This document shows positions 51,747-59,444 of a stretch of 64,000 nt of DNA, piece after piece. The stretch is from contig NZ_JBNASF010000005.1 in the NCBI RefSeq assembly GCF_049720995.1, positions 1-64,000 on the forward strand, in the 5' to 3' direction. Position numbers and translations under genes: made by a program. Below the pieces are notes generated by a model that saw only the letters and a list, made by a program, of their open reading frames with translations, did not search any database and was not told the DNA's origin. Numbering within the stretch: the stretch's first letter is position 1; each line of letters starts with the position of its first letter. Origin of the DNA: Methanothermobacter sp049720995 (GTDB lineage Archaea > Methanobacteriota > Methanobacteria > Methanobacteriales > Methanothermobacteraceae).

Positions 51747-52760
51747 TTGGGGATCAACGTTTCAAGGGACTCCCTTGTATCAGCGGTATATGATGATCTT
51801 AAGGGTAAGGGGCTTGTAAGCCCTGGAGATAGGGAGCTGTGCATACAGGACATAAATTACCATCTGGACTACCTTGAGGAGGCGATCAGTAATTCAAGTC
51901 CAGAGCTATTTGATGATTACGTCCTCTGGGCAGATGTGCTTCTGAGGAACCTTGGGCTCCCTGAAGAGTGTCTCAGGGGTTCGCTTAAAAGTATTGAAAA
52001 GGTTATGCTGGAAATTCCAGACGATGAAACCGCTTCCCTTGCTTCCAGTTACATCTCAGGTTCCCTCAGGAAACTTGAAATGGAACATGAACCTCCAAGC
52101 TACATCAGGGATCAGCCCCTGAGGGACCTTGCAGAGAAGTACCTTGAACTCGTTCTGAATACAGAGGCCAGGAAGGCCCGGGACCTCATAATCTCATCCC
52201 TGGAGTCCGGTGTGAATGTTGAGGATATATACCTCCATGTTTTTGAGCCGGTCCAGCATGAAATCGGCAGGCTATGGCAGACCAATCGGATATCGGTTGC
52301 CCATGAGCACTATGCAACATCAGTGACACAGATGATAATGTCAGAACTCTACCCATACATATACCGGGCATCAGAGCGAAAAAACCTCAGGCTTGTTGCC
52401 GCATGCGTTAACAATGAGCTGCATGAAATAGGAATAAGGATGGTCAGCGATTTTTTTGAAATAAATGGCTGGGATTCCGTTTACCTGGGGGCCAGCACCC
52501 CGCCAGAGGATTTCAGTAAAATCGTGGATGAACTGAAACCTGACCTTGTCGCTGTATCAGCCACCATGACCTTCAACGTTGGACATGTTAGGAGGCTTAT
52601 AGAAACCCTTGGGGAACTGGATGATTCCCCCCCTGTAATGGTGGGTGGCTACCCATTCAAGGTGGACACTGAACTCTGGAGGAAGGTCGGAGCCGATCTG
52701 CACGCCGCCAGTGCCTCCACTGCCGTGAGGGTGGCTGAAGAATTTCTGAAAACAGAATAA
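51747..52760 (+). CDS. Cobalamin-binding sensor protein
   Basis: The 337-residue protein has an N-terminal helical part (1-115), a B12-binding helical domain (about 120-215, with the W-X9-EH motif in IGRLWQTNRISVAHEHYAT; Trp177, Glu187, His188) and a Rossmann domain (218-337). The cobalt-ligating DXHXXG motif appears as ELHEIG (Glu224, His226, Gly229), so the lower His is kept and the Asp is replaced. CarH-type photosensors and corrinoid proteins share this layout. It starts at TTG 51747 with GGGGTGA. A histidine kinase gene follows by 36 bases. Confidence 0.82.
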   Translation: MGINVSRDSLVSAVYDDLKGKGLVSPGDRELCIQDINYHLDYLEEAISNSSPELFDDYVLWADVLLRNLGLPEECLRGSLKSIEKVMLEIPDDETASLASSYISGSLRKLEMEHEPPSYIRDQPLRDLAEKYLELVLNTEARKARDLIISSLESGVNVEDIYLHVFEPVQHEIGRLWQTNRISVAHEHYATSVTQMIMSELYPYIYRASERKNLRLVAACVNNELHEIGIRMVSDFFEINGWDSVYLGASTPPEDFSKIVDELKPDLVAVSATMTFNVGHVRRLIETLGELDDSPPVMVGGYPFKVDTELWRKVGADLHAASASTAVRVAEEFLKTE

Positions 52761-52796
52761 GACATTTTTATACTTTGAGCTATTGAAGGTTATAAT

Positions 52797-53867
52797 ATGG
52801 ACAATAAAGGCCCTGAGGGTGTTTTCCTTATCCTGAGGAAGGATGGATCCATTGAGAAGATAATAGACCATGGATCTGACATACCCCTCACCATGGAATC
52901 CTTCGTTGATCTCATGGACCTGGGTAGCCAGGGAAAGGCCTCCCTTTTCATCCAGGAAATAAATGATAAGGGGGCTGCATATAACTGGGAACTGAATTTA
53001 AAGAACCTTAAGACCTACCACTTTTCAGGTTTCATCGCTGATGAAAGAATCTATGCTGTTGGAGCAGCCAGAAGGGAGGATATAATAAAGATCTACCGCC
53101 TTGCTGATACTGAGCTGCCTGAAACACCAGTGCCGGGTCCATCTGCCGGTGGGGATGTGGGAGAAGAACTTTTTGATGAACTCACAAGGCTCAACAACCA
53201 GCTTTCTGCAGCCAGAAGAGAACTTCTAAAGAAGAACATGGAACTGGAGAGAGCCCTCAAGGAGAAGGAGATGCTCCTCCGGGAGATAAACCATAGGGTC
53301 AAGAACAACCTCATGATAATCTCAAGCATCCTCAATATTCAGTCAAGGTATGTGAAGGATAGGGACGATCTCATGCTCTTCAGGGAGGCCCAGTCAAAGG
53401 CCAGGGCGATGGCCATGCTTCATGAGCGGCTTTACACCTCAGGTAAACACAGGAGGGTCGACTTTGGTGAATATCTAATGGGACTTGTGAGGGACCTCTA
53501 CCAGACATTCCTGTCAGATCCCGGCCGCATAGCCCTTGAGACAGATATAGATGAAGCTGAACTCGATATAAACACAGTTGTCCCCCTGGCACTCATTGTA
53601 AATGAGCTCTTCACAAATGCAATCAAACACGCATTTCCTGAGGGAAGGAAAGGTAAAATAAGGGTTTCATTTAAAAGAATGGATGATAATTACATTCTTG
53701 AGGTGGAAGATGATGGTGTGGGTCTTCCAGAGGACTTTGACCTCCAAAACACGTCAGGTATGGGTATGCAGCTTGTAAGAAGCCTTACTGACCAGATAAA
53801 TGGTAAACTCAAAGTTGAATCAGATGGCGGGACCCGCTTCCTGGTTGAGTTCAGGGACTGGAATTAG
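52797..53867 (+). CDS. Soluble histidine kinase, HisKA_2 type
   Basis: The 356-residue kinase has no membrane segment. An N-terminal sensor-like domain (about 1-100) is followed by a coiled coil (125-160: ELTRLNNQLSAARRELLKK) and the phosphoacceptor LLREINHRVKNNLMIISSIL with His166. A HATPase domain (about 255-356) shows NELFTNAIKHAF and DDGVGLP. It follows the cobalamin-binding sensor and has a TATA box (tttttatac, 52766-52774), so it may also be expressed alone. Its kinase core resembles that of the membrane kinase at 9451-11814. Confidence 0.9.
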   Translation: MDNKGPEGVFLILRKDGSIEKIIDHGSDIPLTMESFVDLMDLGSQGKASLFIQEINDKGAAYNWELNLKNLKTYHFSGFIADERIYAVGAARREDIIKIYRLADTELPETPVPGPSAGGDVGEELFDELTRLNNQLSAARRELLKKNMELERALKEKEMLLREINHRVKNNLMIISSILNIQSRYVKDRDDLMLFREAQSKARAMAMLHERLYTSGKHRRVDFGEYLMGLVRDLYQTFLSDPGRIALETDIDEAELDINTVVPLALIVNELFTNAIKHAFPEGRKGKIRVSFKRMDDNYILEVEDDGVGLPEDFDLQNTSGMGMQLVRSLTDQINGKLKVESDGGTRFLVEFRDWN

Positions 53868-53940
53868 TCAGTAACCATACCAATCAAGAAGCGATACCCG
53901 GTTTATATATTTAGAGCCCCAATCATAAACAGGGATTTTT

Positions 53941-54395
53941 ATGGTGGGAAGTGTTTATATACTGGCTGTGAGGGCATTCATTAGGATGATAACGGAAGGG
54001 TTCTGATAATCAAAAGATCAGCTGATTCCAAGACCAACCCCTCCACATGGGAGCTTCCCGGTGGAAAGGTGGGTACCGGGGAGTCCCTTGAGGAAGCACT
54101 TAAAAGGGAGGTCAGGGAGGAAACCGGGCTTGAAATAACCCCCGGAGATGTTATGGGGGTTGTTGAACAGAAGTTCCCGATAATAAACGCTGTTCATATA
54201 ATAATCAGGTGCAGGGCCTCGGGTAATGTGAAGCTGAGCCACGAACATGAGGGCTTTGCATGGGTTGAGCCGGCTGGTCTTTCGAAATATAGACTTGCAG
54301 ACTGGCTCGCAGACTTTGTGAAGGATATCAGGGTTAAAAGAAGAGTGAAGGGTCAGGTTTCAGGGATATTCTCGGATTTCATAAAAAGGCACTGA
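53941..54395 (+). pseudogene. Nudix hydrolase gene with a one-base frameshift
   Basis: ATG 53941 starts VGSVYILAVRAFIR, and the reading then must shift near 53983-53986 to continue DDNGRVLIIKRSADSKTN and the intact Nudix box GKVGTGESLEEALKREVREETGLE. The span is 455 bases; one extra base (a third G after TTAGG) gives a continuous 151-residue protein. TATA (tttatatattt, 53901-53911) and a short leader support the start. It could be a true frameshift, a sequencing or assembly error, or a recoding site. The downstream part alone can be read from GTG 54069, but it lacks the first strands. Confidence 0.75.
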
Positions 54396-54431
54396 ATCTG
54401 AAGGGTTATTAAACATCTGTACAATTGAACC

Positions 54432-54656
54432 CTAATCAAGCGGAACCCTCTTAACCTCTATGCTGCACTTTCCTCCTTCACAGTACTCAAATACATATCC
54501 ACATTTACTGCATTTTATGGCTCCAACTATCTCCTGGTCTTCAGGTATGCCTGCCTCTTTCAGTTTTTCCTTATTCTGGGGGTATTTAACCGTTGAAACG
54601 TCCTTATCCACTTCACCACACTCGGGACATGGCTTTTTTAAATCCTCAACCCTCAT
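54432..54656 (-). CDS. Small zinc-ribbon protein
   Basis: The 74-residue protein has two Cys pairs, PCPECGE and KCSKCGY, spaced 38 residues, and a further CEGGKC near the end, so it probably binds zinc. The middle (STVKYPQNKEKLKEAGIPED) is a charged helix. It converges with the Nudix gene. Function unknown. Confidence 0.75.
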   Translation of the reverse strand: MRVEDLKKPCPECGEVDKDVSTVKYPQNKEKLKEAGIPEDQEIVGAIKCSKCGYVFEYCEGGKCSIEVKRVPLD

Positions 54657-54743
54657 CTTATCACTCGTTCGTATTCTATGGAACTATTATGAACCTTCCA
54701 ACATATAAAGGTCACCATCCATATATGTTTTAAGGTGAGGAAA

Positions 54744-55253
54744 ATGGAAGTCCTCGAAGCAATTAAAACAAGACGAAGCATAAGGAAATACACCAAGAGG
54801 GATGTGCCAGATGAACTGATCCACAGGATACTGGAAGCAGCCATGTGCGGACCATCAGCCGTTGACCAGAGACCCTGGCACTTCATAGTCGTGAAAAACA
54901 GGGATATGCTTGAGAAAATACCGGAGGTGCATCCCTACGGGGCAATGGTAAAGGATGCCCCCGTTGCAATCATAGTATGCTGTGACACCCGCCTTGAAAA
55001 ATTCCCGGGATTCTGGGTGCAGGACTGCTCCATTGCGTCACAGAATATACTACTTGCAGCCCACTCCCTTGGTCTTGGTGCGGTCTGGACAGGTGTATAC
55101 CCACTTGAAGACCGTGTTGAGGGTATAAGGAGGCTTTTCCAGATTCCAGACCATGTTATACCCTTCTCAGTGATACCCATAGGTTACCCTGCAGAGGACC
55201 CAGGGACAAGGGATCTTTTTGACCCTGAAAGGATACATATTGAGAAATGGTAA
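54744..55253 (+). CDS. Nitroreductase-family FMN oxidoreductase
   Basis: The 169-residue protein has the nitroreductase-fold signatures: AIKTRRSIRKYTKRDVPDELI (FMN phosphate arginines), AAMCGPSAVDQRPWHFIVV, and the GLGAVWTGVYPLEDR segment. Such enzymes use FMN and NAD(P)H or F420H2. GTG 54735 can open the frame, but the GGTGAGG is spaced for ATG 54744. It precedes the HisG-like gene with 55 bases between. Confidence 0.9.
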   Translation: MEVLEAIKTRRSIRKYTKRDVPDELIHRILEAAMCGPSAVDQRPWHFIVVKNRDMLEKIPEVHPYGAMVKDAPVAIIVCCDTRLEKFPGFWVQDCSIASQNILLAAHSLGLGAVWTGVYPLEDRVEGIRRLFQIPDHVIPFSVIPIGYPAEDPGTRDLFDPERIHIEKW

Positions 55254-55308
55254 AAATTGATGCCCTGGACATTAAAGAGGGGCAGTTAAGATACTGACAG
55301 GTGAAACT

Positions 55309-56295
55309 ATGAAGATAGTTCTGGGATTACCCAAGGGTAGTTTAAACAATGTTAACCGCGGAAATACCTACAGGCTCTTCAAGGATGCCGGTTATGAGGT
55401 TAAGGGCTATGAACCCGGACGTGAGGAGAACGAAATAGAGATCACCAACGATCCTGAGATAAAGGCCTATCTCACAAGGCCCCAGAGTGCACCTGTGGAA
55501 CTCAACCGTGGAATGCTCGATGTTGCAATAATCGGCGAGGACTGGGTGCGTGAAGAATCCATAAACAGTGGCGATGAGTCCATAAAAAAGATAGGGGACC
55601 TTGATTACGGTCAGACAAGACTTATAGTGGCCCTGCCAAAGGAGGAACCCTACACATCACTGGAGGACTTCTTCCTGAAAAATGCTGATAGGAAAACCCC
55701 CATACTCTGCTTCACAGAGTATCCAAACCTCACAAGGGACTTTTTCATGAAAAATCCTGGCTACAGAAAACTTTTCGGTGACTCAAGACCCGTGGTTCAG
55801 ATAAGGGGCCTCCGGGATGGCGACAATGAGATGGTCCAGATAATAAACTCTGATGGCGCAACCGAGGTTTACATCGCCAAGGGCGCAGATCTCATAGTGG
55901 ACAACACCCAGACGGGAAGCAGTCTGAGAAAGGCTGGCCTCAAGATAATTGACACCATAATGGAATCAAGCGCGGGACTCTATGCCGGCCCATCATGCAC
56001 CGGTGAAAAATTTGAAAAGGCTGAGATGATATTCAAACAGCTCTACGGCGCCACCAAGGCCCGGAACTACTTTGATGTTAAGTTCAACATAGCAAACCAC
56101 AGGGCAGATGATGTTGTTGAGTTCCTCATGAAGATGGAGTACTGCTCGGATGAGCCAACAGTTGTTCCCGGCAGGGAATTTTCACAGATCAACGTCCTCA
56201 TAGATAAAAGGAGATTCCCTGAAATGCTTGAAGAGATAAAGGGTTTCGGAGCATCAGCAATAGTACGGGAAAACGTAAAACAGTACATAAAATAG
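55309..56295 (+). CDS. HisG-like protein (ATP phosphoribosyltransferase family)
   Basis: The 328-residue protein has GLPKGSLNN near the start, RGMLDVAIIGEDWV, and the PRPP-site region ADLIVDNTQTGSSLRKAGLKIIDTI with ESSAGLYAG. A C-terminal ACT-like part (about 250-328) resembles the regulatory domain of long-form HisG. It is longer than typical long HisG proteins because of extra segments around residues 30-70 and 125-165, and it stands apart from other his genes. A paralogue with another phosphoribosyl acceptor is possible. The 3' end has been tandemly duplicated. Confidence 0.75.
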   Translation: MKIVLGLPKGSLNNVNRGNTYRLFKDAGYEVKGYEPGREENEIEITNDPEIKAYLTRPQSAPVELNRGMLDVAIIGEDWVREESINSGDESIKKIGDLDYGQTRLIVALPKEEPYTSLEDFFLKNADRKTPILCFTEYPNLTRDFFMKNPGYRKLFGDSRPVVQIRGLRDGDNEMVQIINSDGATEVYIAKGADLIVDNTQTGSSLRKAGLKIIDTIMESSAGLYAGPSCTGEKFEKAEMIFKQLYGATKARNYFDVKFNIANHRADDVVEFLMKMEYCSDEPTVVPGREFSQINVLIDKRRFPEMLEEIKGFGASAIVRENVKQYIK

Positions 56296-56344
56296 GTCAT
56301 ATCAGCAGCAGTACGGGAAAACGAAAAACAGGACATGATATGGG
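56252..56344 (+). repeat. Tandem duplicate of the HisG-like gene tail, 2 x 48 bp
   Basis: Bases 56252-56299 (last codons and TAG) are repeated at 56300-56344 with about eight mismatches (shared word agtacgggaaaacg). The period is 48 bases, exactly 16 codons, so the second copy lies in frame after the stop and would encode VISAAVRENEKQDM on readthrough. Confidence 0.85.
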
Positions 56345-56396
56345 TTTATCTGATTTTACTTTTTCAGATATGCAAATAAAAAAAGGTTTGGGAAGT

Positions 56397-56573
56397 TTAT
56401 TCCGAAACCCTTTCCTTTTTCAGGATGCTGTTAAGTGATCTCAGCAGTGCAAGATCATTCTTGGAATCTATACTTGCAGTCTTATTTTTGCCTCCACAGT
56501 ATGGACATGTATCTTTTCCATCAATCCACTGCTCACCACAGATCAAACACTTCTGTTTTATCTCAGGAACCAA
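56397..56573 (-). CDS. Short zinc-ribbon protein, TTG start
   Basis: This 58-residue protein starts at TTG 56573 with GGTGAT upstream and reads MVPEIKQKCLICGEQWID, then CPYCGGKNK, two Cys pairs that would bind zinc. It ends with a helical, basic tail (LLRSLNSILKKER). The composition and ribosome-binding site support a real gene. No function is known. Confidence 0.65.
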   Translation of the reverse strand: MVPEIKQKCLICGEQWIDGKDTCPYCGGKNKTASIDSKNDLALLRSLNSILKKERVSE

Positions 56574-56702
56574 ATTATCACCATTAAAGAACTATAAGAA
56601 AAAATCCGGGGCTTAATATGTAGAACCTCATCTTATATAAATCTTCCTGAAAAATTACTTAAAGGGCCTATAATAGAGGTTTATAATGGTGGTAATTTGC
56701 AA

Positions 56703-57713
56703 TTGAAGGGAATTATACTGTTCATGACCGCACTTGTCCTTTTTTCAGTGAATATCAGTGGTGCGACGGCAGTTGACATATTCCTCACATCAGACTGTAT
56801 AACAGGCAACTGCTCCTCTGACATTGAAAACCTCAACCTCATCAAGAGCTACATTGAAAACGAAAGTGAACATAACGTTACAGTGGATCCCAAAGCCCCG
56901 AAACCAGGTGAAGGTGGCCGTGCAATAAGCTGCACTCCTCAGGGCGGAGTGGCGGTTTACCTTGCAGCTTCCTGCCCCGGGGCAATGAGGGAAGTCGCTA
57001 AACTTGCATCAACCACATCAAAGGGTGTTATATTTGTAAACACCGGGAAACTCAACCTCAAAAATACCTACATGCTCAGGAGATCATGGGACGATAACTT
57101 CTCCAACAGGTACTTTGCAGGTATCAGGTACCCCTATAAGTTCCTCACCTCCGCGGGTATCAGGATAATACAGCCCAACATTGACTGCCCCGGTGCCTCA
57201 TGGGAGGAGAAGTGCCGGTTCATTGCATCGGAGATCATGAGAATCCTGAATGAAACCCCTGCGATAATTCAGAGAAATGGGAGATTCTACAACAGCAAAC
57301 TCATAGCATACCACAGCATTGACCCTGCAGTGATGGCAGGTGTGGCTGATGGAATACACACTGACCTGAAAAAGGGCAAAAAACTCAAAAGGACCTACAA
57401 TGGTTACAGACCAGTTACATTCCTTCTCATGGCAACAGACTACATGAACGGACCCATAGGATACATTAAGGTAAGGGACCCCTCAAATCCGGGTGTTAAG
57501 AGCACATTCCACGGTTACCTTACAAGGACCCAATACCGGCAAATTGCAGCCGATGTAAACAGGTACATGAGAAAGTATCTGAGGGCACCGAATTACATAA
57601 GGTTTGGAAATGGAATAATAGGTTACAGGGACCTTCTAAGAATGTACTCAGAGATTACAAGGACCCACAAATCAAGTAAAAAAATGCAGCTGCCATCATC
57701 CGTGAAAATCTAA
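56703..57713 (+). CDS. Secreted protein with pseudomurein-binding repeat
   Basis: The 336-residue form begins MKGIILFMTALVLFSVNISG, a signal peptide with likely cleavage after GATA. The mature part has a first domain (about 25-190) with several Cys (DCITGNCSSD; DCPGASWEEKC) and a C-terminal repeat RTQYRQIAADVNRYMRKYLRAP, then DLLRMYSEI, the pseudomurein-binding pattern. A second similar stretch precedes it (around 185-235). TTG 56703 is preferred, with GGTGGT 9 bases upstream; TTG 56697 is the alternative. It is probably attached to the cell wall. Confidence 0.75.
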   Translation: MKGIILFMTALVLFSVNISGATAVDIFLTSDCITGNCSSDIENLNLIKSYIENESEHNVTVDPKAPKPGEGGRAISCTPQGGVAVYLAASCPGAMREVAKLASTTSKGVIFVNTGKLNLKNTYMLRRSWDDNFSNRYFAGIRYPYKFLTSAGIRIIQPNIDCPGASWEEKCRFIASEIMRILNETPAIIQRNGRFYNSKLIAYHSIDPAVMAGVADGIHTDLKKGKKLKRTYNGYRPVTFLLMATDYMNGPIGYIKVRDPSNPGVKSTFHGYLTRTQYRQIAADVNRYMRKYLRAPNYIRFGNGIIGYRDLLRMYSEITRTHKSSKKMQLPSSVKI

Positions 57714-57764
57714 TTTTGAGTTTCCTCACCTGCTGAAGACTTAACACCACACTTCAATTTTTTC

Positions 57765-58508
57765 CTAAATCTTTCCAACGGGTGCCATGTAAATGGCGAA
57801 TTCATCAGCACCATCAACCCCCAGCACCTCATCGAGGTACTCCTGGTCATAGGCCGCAACTGCACATGTACCGGCACCAATGGCCTCACAGGCAAGGTAG
57901 AGGTTCTGGCAGACATGTCCTGCATCAATGAGGATCACCCTGTGGGCCGCAAGACCGTACCTCCACTCCATCCGGTATGGTACTGTTGTCCAGATGAATG
58001 TCACAGCGGATTCTCCGGTGAATCGCTGGTCAAAGGATGCCTCCACTATCCTCCTGGAGAGGTTATCGTCAAGGTACTCCACCATCAACCGGTGCACCGA
58101 GGGTATGTACCTGTAGAGGCCCACCTCAAGGCCCTCCACATTGAAGACCGCAAGGTACGTTTCAAAGGTGTGTCTGCAGCCAGCTGATGGGACGGTGCGG
58201 AAGGCACTGTAACCTGCAATCAACCTTATCCCCTGTGTGGCCCAGAGAAGAAACGAAAGTTCCTCAAGTTTGAGGGGCATGTCAGTGTAACTCCTGCGGC
58301 TCTTACGGTTTCTTATGCAGCTTACAACATTCACATCCACCATCTCAGCCCAGTCAAGTACCGGCAGGTCCACCATCTCAGCATCCTCTGGCCATGGCTT
58401 CTCAAATGGTGGTGCAGCCACGCCCATGCTCTGGGGTGTTTTTGAAAAATCGATCCTCTTCCTTATACTGTCCTTCAGGAAGTAACGGTTCCTTTCAATC
58501 TCATTCAT
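57765..58508 (-). CDS. SagB-type nitroreductase/oxidoreductase
   Basis: The 247-residue protein has the SagB/ThcOx form of the nitroreductase fold: CIRNRKSRRSYTDMPLKLEELSFLLWATQG, RTVPSAGCRHTFETYLAV and LIDAGHVCQNLYLACEAIGAGTCAVAAYDQEYLDEVLG. Bacterial members dehydrogenate azolines in modified peptides, but many archaeal relatives stand without such clusters. Here a SOUL protein gene lies upstream and a radical SAM peptide-type locus lies 600 bases away. Substrate unknown. Confidence 0.85.
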   Translation of the reverse strand: MNEIERNRYFLKDSIRKRIDFSKTPQSMGVAAPPFEKPWPEDAEMVDLPVLDWAEMVDVNVVSCIRNRKSRRSYTDMPLKLEELSFLLWATQGIRLIAGYSAFRTVPSAGCRHTFETYLAVFNVEGLEVGLYRYIPSVHRLMVEYLDDNLSRRIVEASFDQRFTGESAVTFIWTTVPYRMEWRYGLAAHRVILIDAGHVCQNLYLACEAIGAGTCAVAAYDQEYLDEVLGVDGADEFAIYMAPVGKI

Positions 58509-58521
58509 AGGAATCCCCCAT

Positions 58522-59076
58522 TCATATCTTCACAAGGATCTCATTCCTCCGCAGGAAACCCGGAACTGCAGGATGGTTGTACTGGGCAATTATAAAGCTG
58601 GATCTGGGCTTTATAGAATTTTTTCTGAGCCATTCCCTGAACTCACCAGTTTTTTCCTCCACCATTCTCTCATTTACCCTTCCTGAAAATTTATAGACCG
58701 CAAACCTCTGATTCTTCTCAGACCTGAACCTTATACGTTTGTCAATGGGCTCTGGAAGTGTCTCAAGGGTGTATGATGATGGCATGGTAAATGATATCCT
58801 GTAGACTCCCCCATCATCGAGTTTTTCCTCTGTCACCGGTGCTGCCATTGGTATCTTCTCTCCCAGCCTGACTCCCGTTACAGGGGATGTCATTGGAATC
58901 TCCTCCCTGCGCCTGTTGTTCCCGAATATGTAGTCTGCAAGGATGGAAAATCCCCTGAGCATCGCATCCCTGAAGTTTCCCTCAACATCCACCTGTGCCA
59001 GTATGTAACCGGGATAGCACCTTATCTCAAAGTCACCTTCCTCCACTTCAACCTCATAATCTGGACTCTCAGTCAA
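58522..59076 (-). CDS. SOUL family haem-binding protein
   Basis: The 184-residue protein has the SOUL/HBP pattern: DYEVEVEEGDFEIRCYPGYILAQVDV, PMTSPVTG and IPMAAPVTEE, the paired PM-X-PVT motifs, and the YKFSGRV segment. Relatives bind tetrapyrroles. Hydrogenotrophic Methanothermobacter is not known to make cytochromes, so another tetrapyrrole or a different ligand is possible. It is 13 bases from the SagB-like gene. Confidence 0.9.
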   Translation of the reverse strand: MTESPDYEVEVEEGDFEIRCYPGYILAQVDVEGNFRDAMLRGFSILADYIFGNNRRREEIPMTSPVTGVRLGEKIPMAAPVTEEKLDDGGVYRISFTMPSSYTLETLPEPIDKRIRFRSEKNQRFAVYKFSGRVNERMVEEKTGEFREWLRKNSIKPRSSFIIAQYNHPAVPGFLRRNEILVKI

Positions 59077-59096
59077 AAAAACGACCCCCTTGCAAC

Positions 59097-59120
59097 CTTA
59101 TATATCAGACCATATATATC
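59097..59120. promoter_or_regulatory. Divergent TATA boxes between SOUL and Cys-rich genes
   Basis: cttatatatcag (59097-59108) is about 25 bases before the ATG at 59129, implying a leaderless or very short-leader transcript to the right. catatatatc (59111-59120), read leftward, lies about 39 bases from the SOUL ATG. The two promoters are interlocked in 52 bases. Confidence 0.55.
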
Positions 59121-59128
59121 TAGTTTAC

Positions 59129-59281
59129 ATGATGTGGATAGTCAAGGCATACTGTGACCTCTGCAGGGCCACGAGAACCCTTGAAGTTGAAGGTAGAACA
59201 CCACCCTACCACCTTGGAGATAGAATAGATGAGTGTCCCTGTGGCGGTAAATATGTGGTGGAGGAAATAATAGAGGTCTGA
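59129..59281 (+). CDS. Cys-rich 50-residue protein, first of a radical SAM locus
   Basis: The protein begins MMWIVKAYCDLCRATRTLEV and ends ECPCGGKYVVEEIIEV, with two Cys pairs. The ATG at 59129 is where a leaderless transcript from the upstream TATA would begin; an upstream ATG in the frame would precede the promoter. It lies two bases before the next Cys-rich gene. It could be a zinc ribbon or a peptide substrate of the radical SAM enzyme two genes on. Confidence 0.7.
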   Translation: MMWIVKAYCDLCRATRTLEVEGRTPPYHLGDRIDECPCGGKYVVEEIIEV

Positions 59282-59283
59282 CC

Positions 59284-59436
59284 ATGAAGATGGAGGAGTT
59301 TCTGAAGGAGTGCCCTGTGTGCGGCTGCAGGGACAAGGTTGTTAAGAGAAGATTCCTGGATGAGCACAAGTCAAGGACGTCCATGAAGGAAATCGTATGT
59401 GAAAAATGTGGTCATGTCTTCGAATCCGCTGATTAG
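59284..59436 (+). CDS. Cys-rich 50-residue protein, candidate radical SAM substrate
   Basis: The protein reads MKMEEFLKECPVCGCRDKVV near its start and CEKCGHVFESAD at its end. The three Cys of CPVCGC and the CEKC pair are closely spaced, with a basic middle (RRFLDEHKSRTSMKE). I recall short Cys-rich methanogen peptides of this type encoded directly upstream of a peptide-modifying radical SAM enzyme, as here. It ends eight bases before that gene. An ordinary zinc-ribbon role is the alternative. Confidence 0.7.
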   Translation: MKMEEFLKECPVCGCRDKVVKRRFLDEHKSRTSMKEIVCEKCGHVFESAD

Positions 59437-59444
59437 GTGATGGA

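Noticed and set aside
54069..54395. Nudix gene starting at GTG 54069
   Set aside because: It would begin inside the Nudix box and lack the first strands; the upstream residues are clearly present across a single-base shift.
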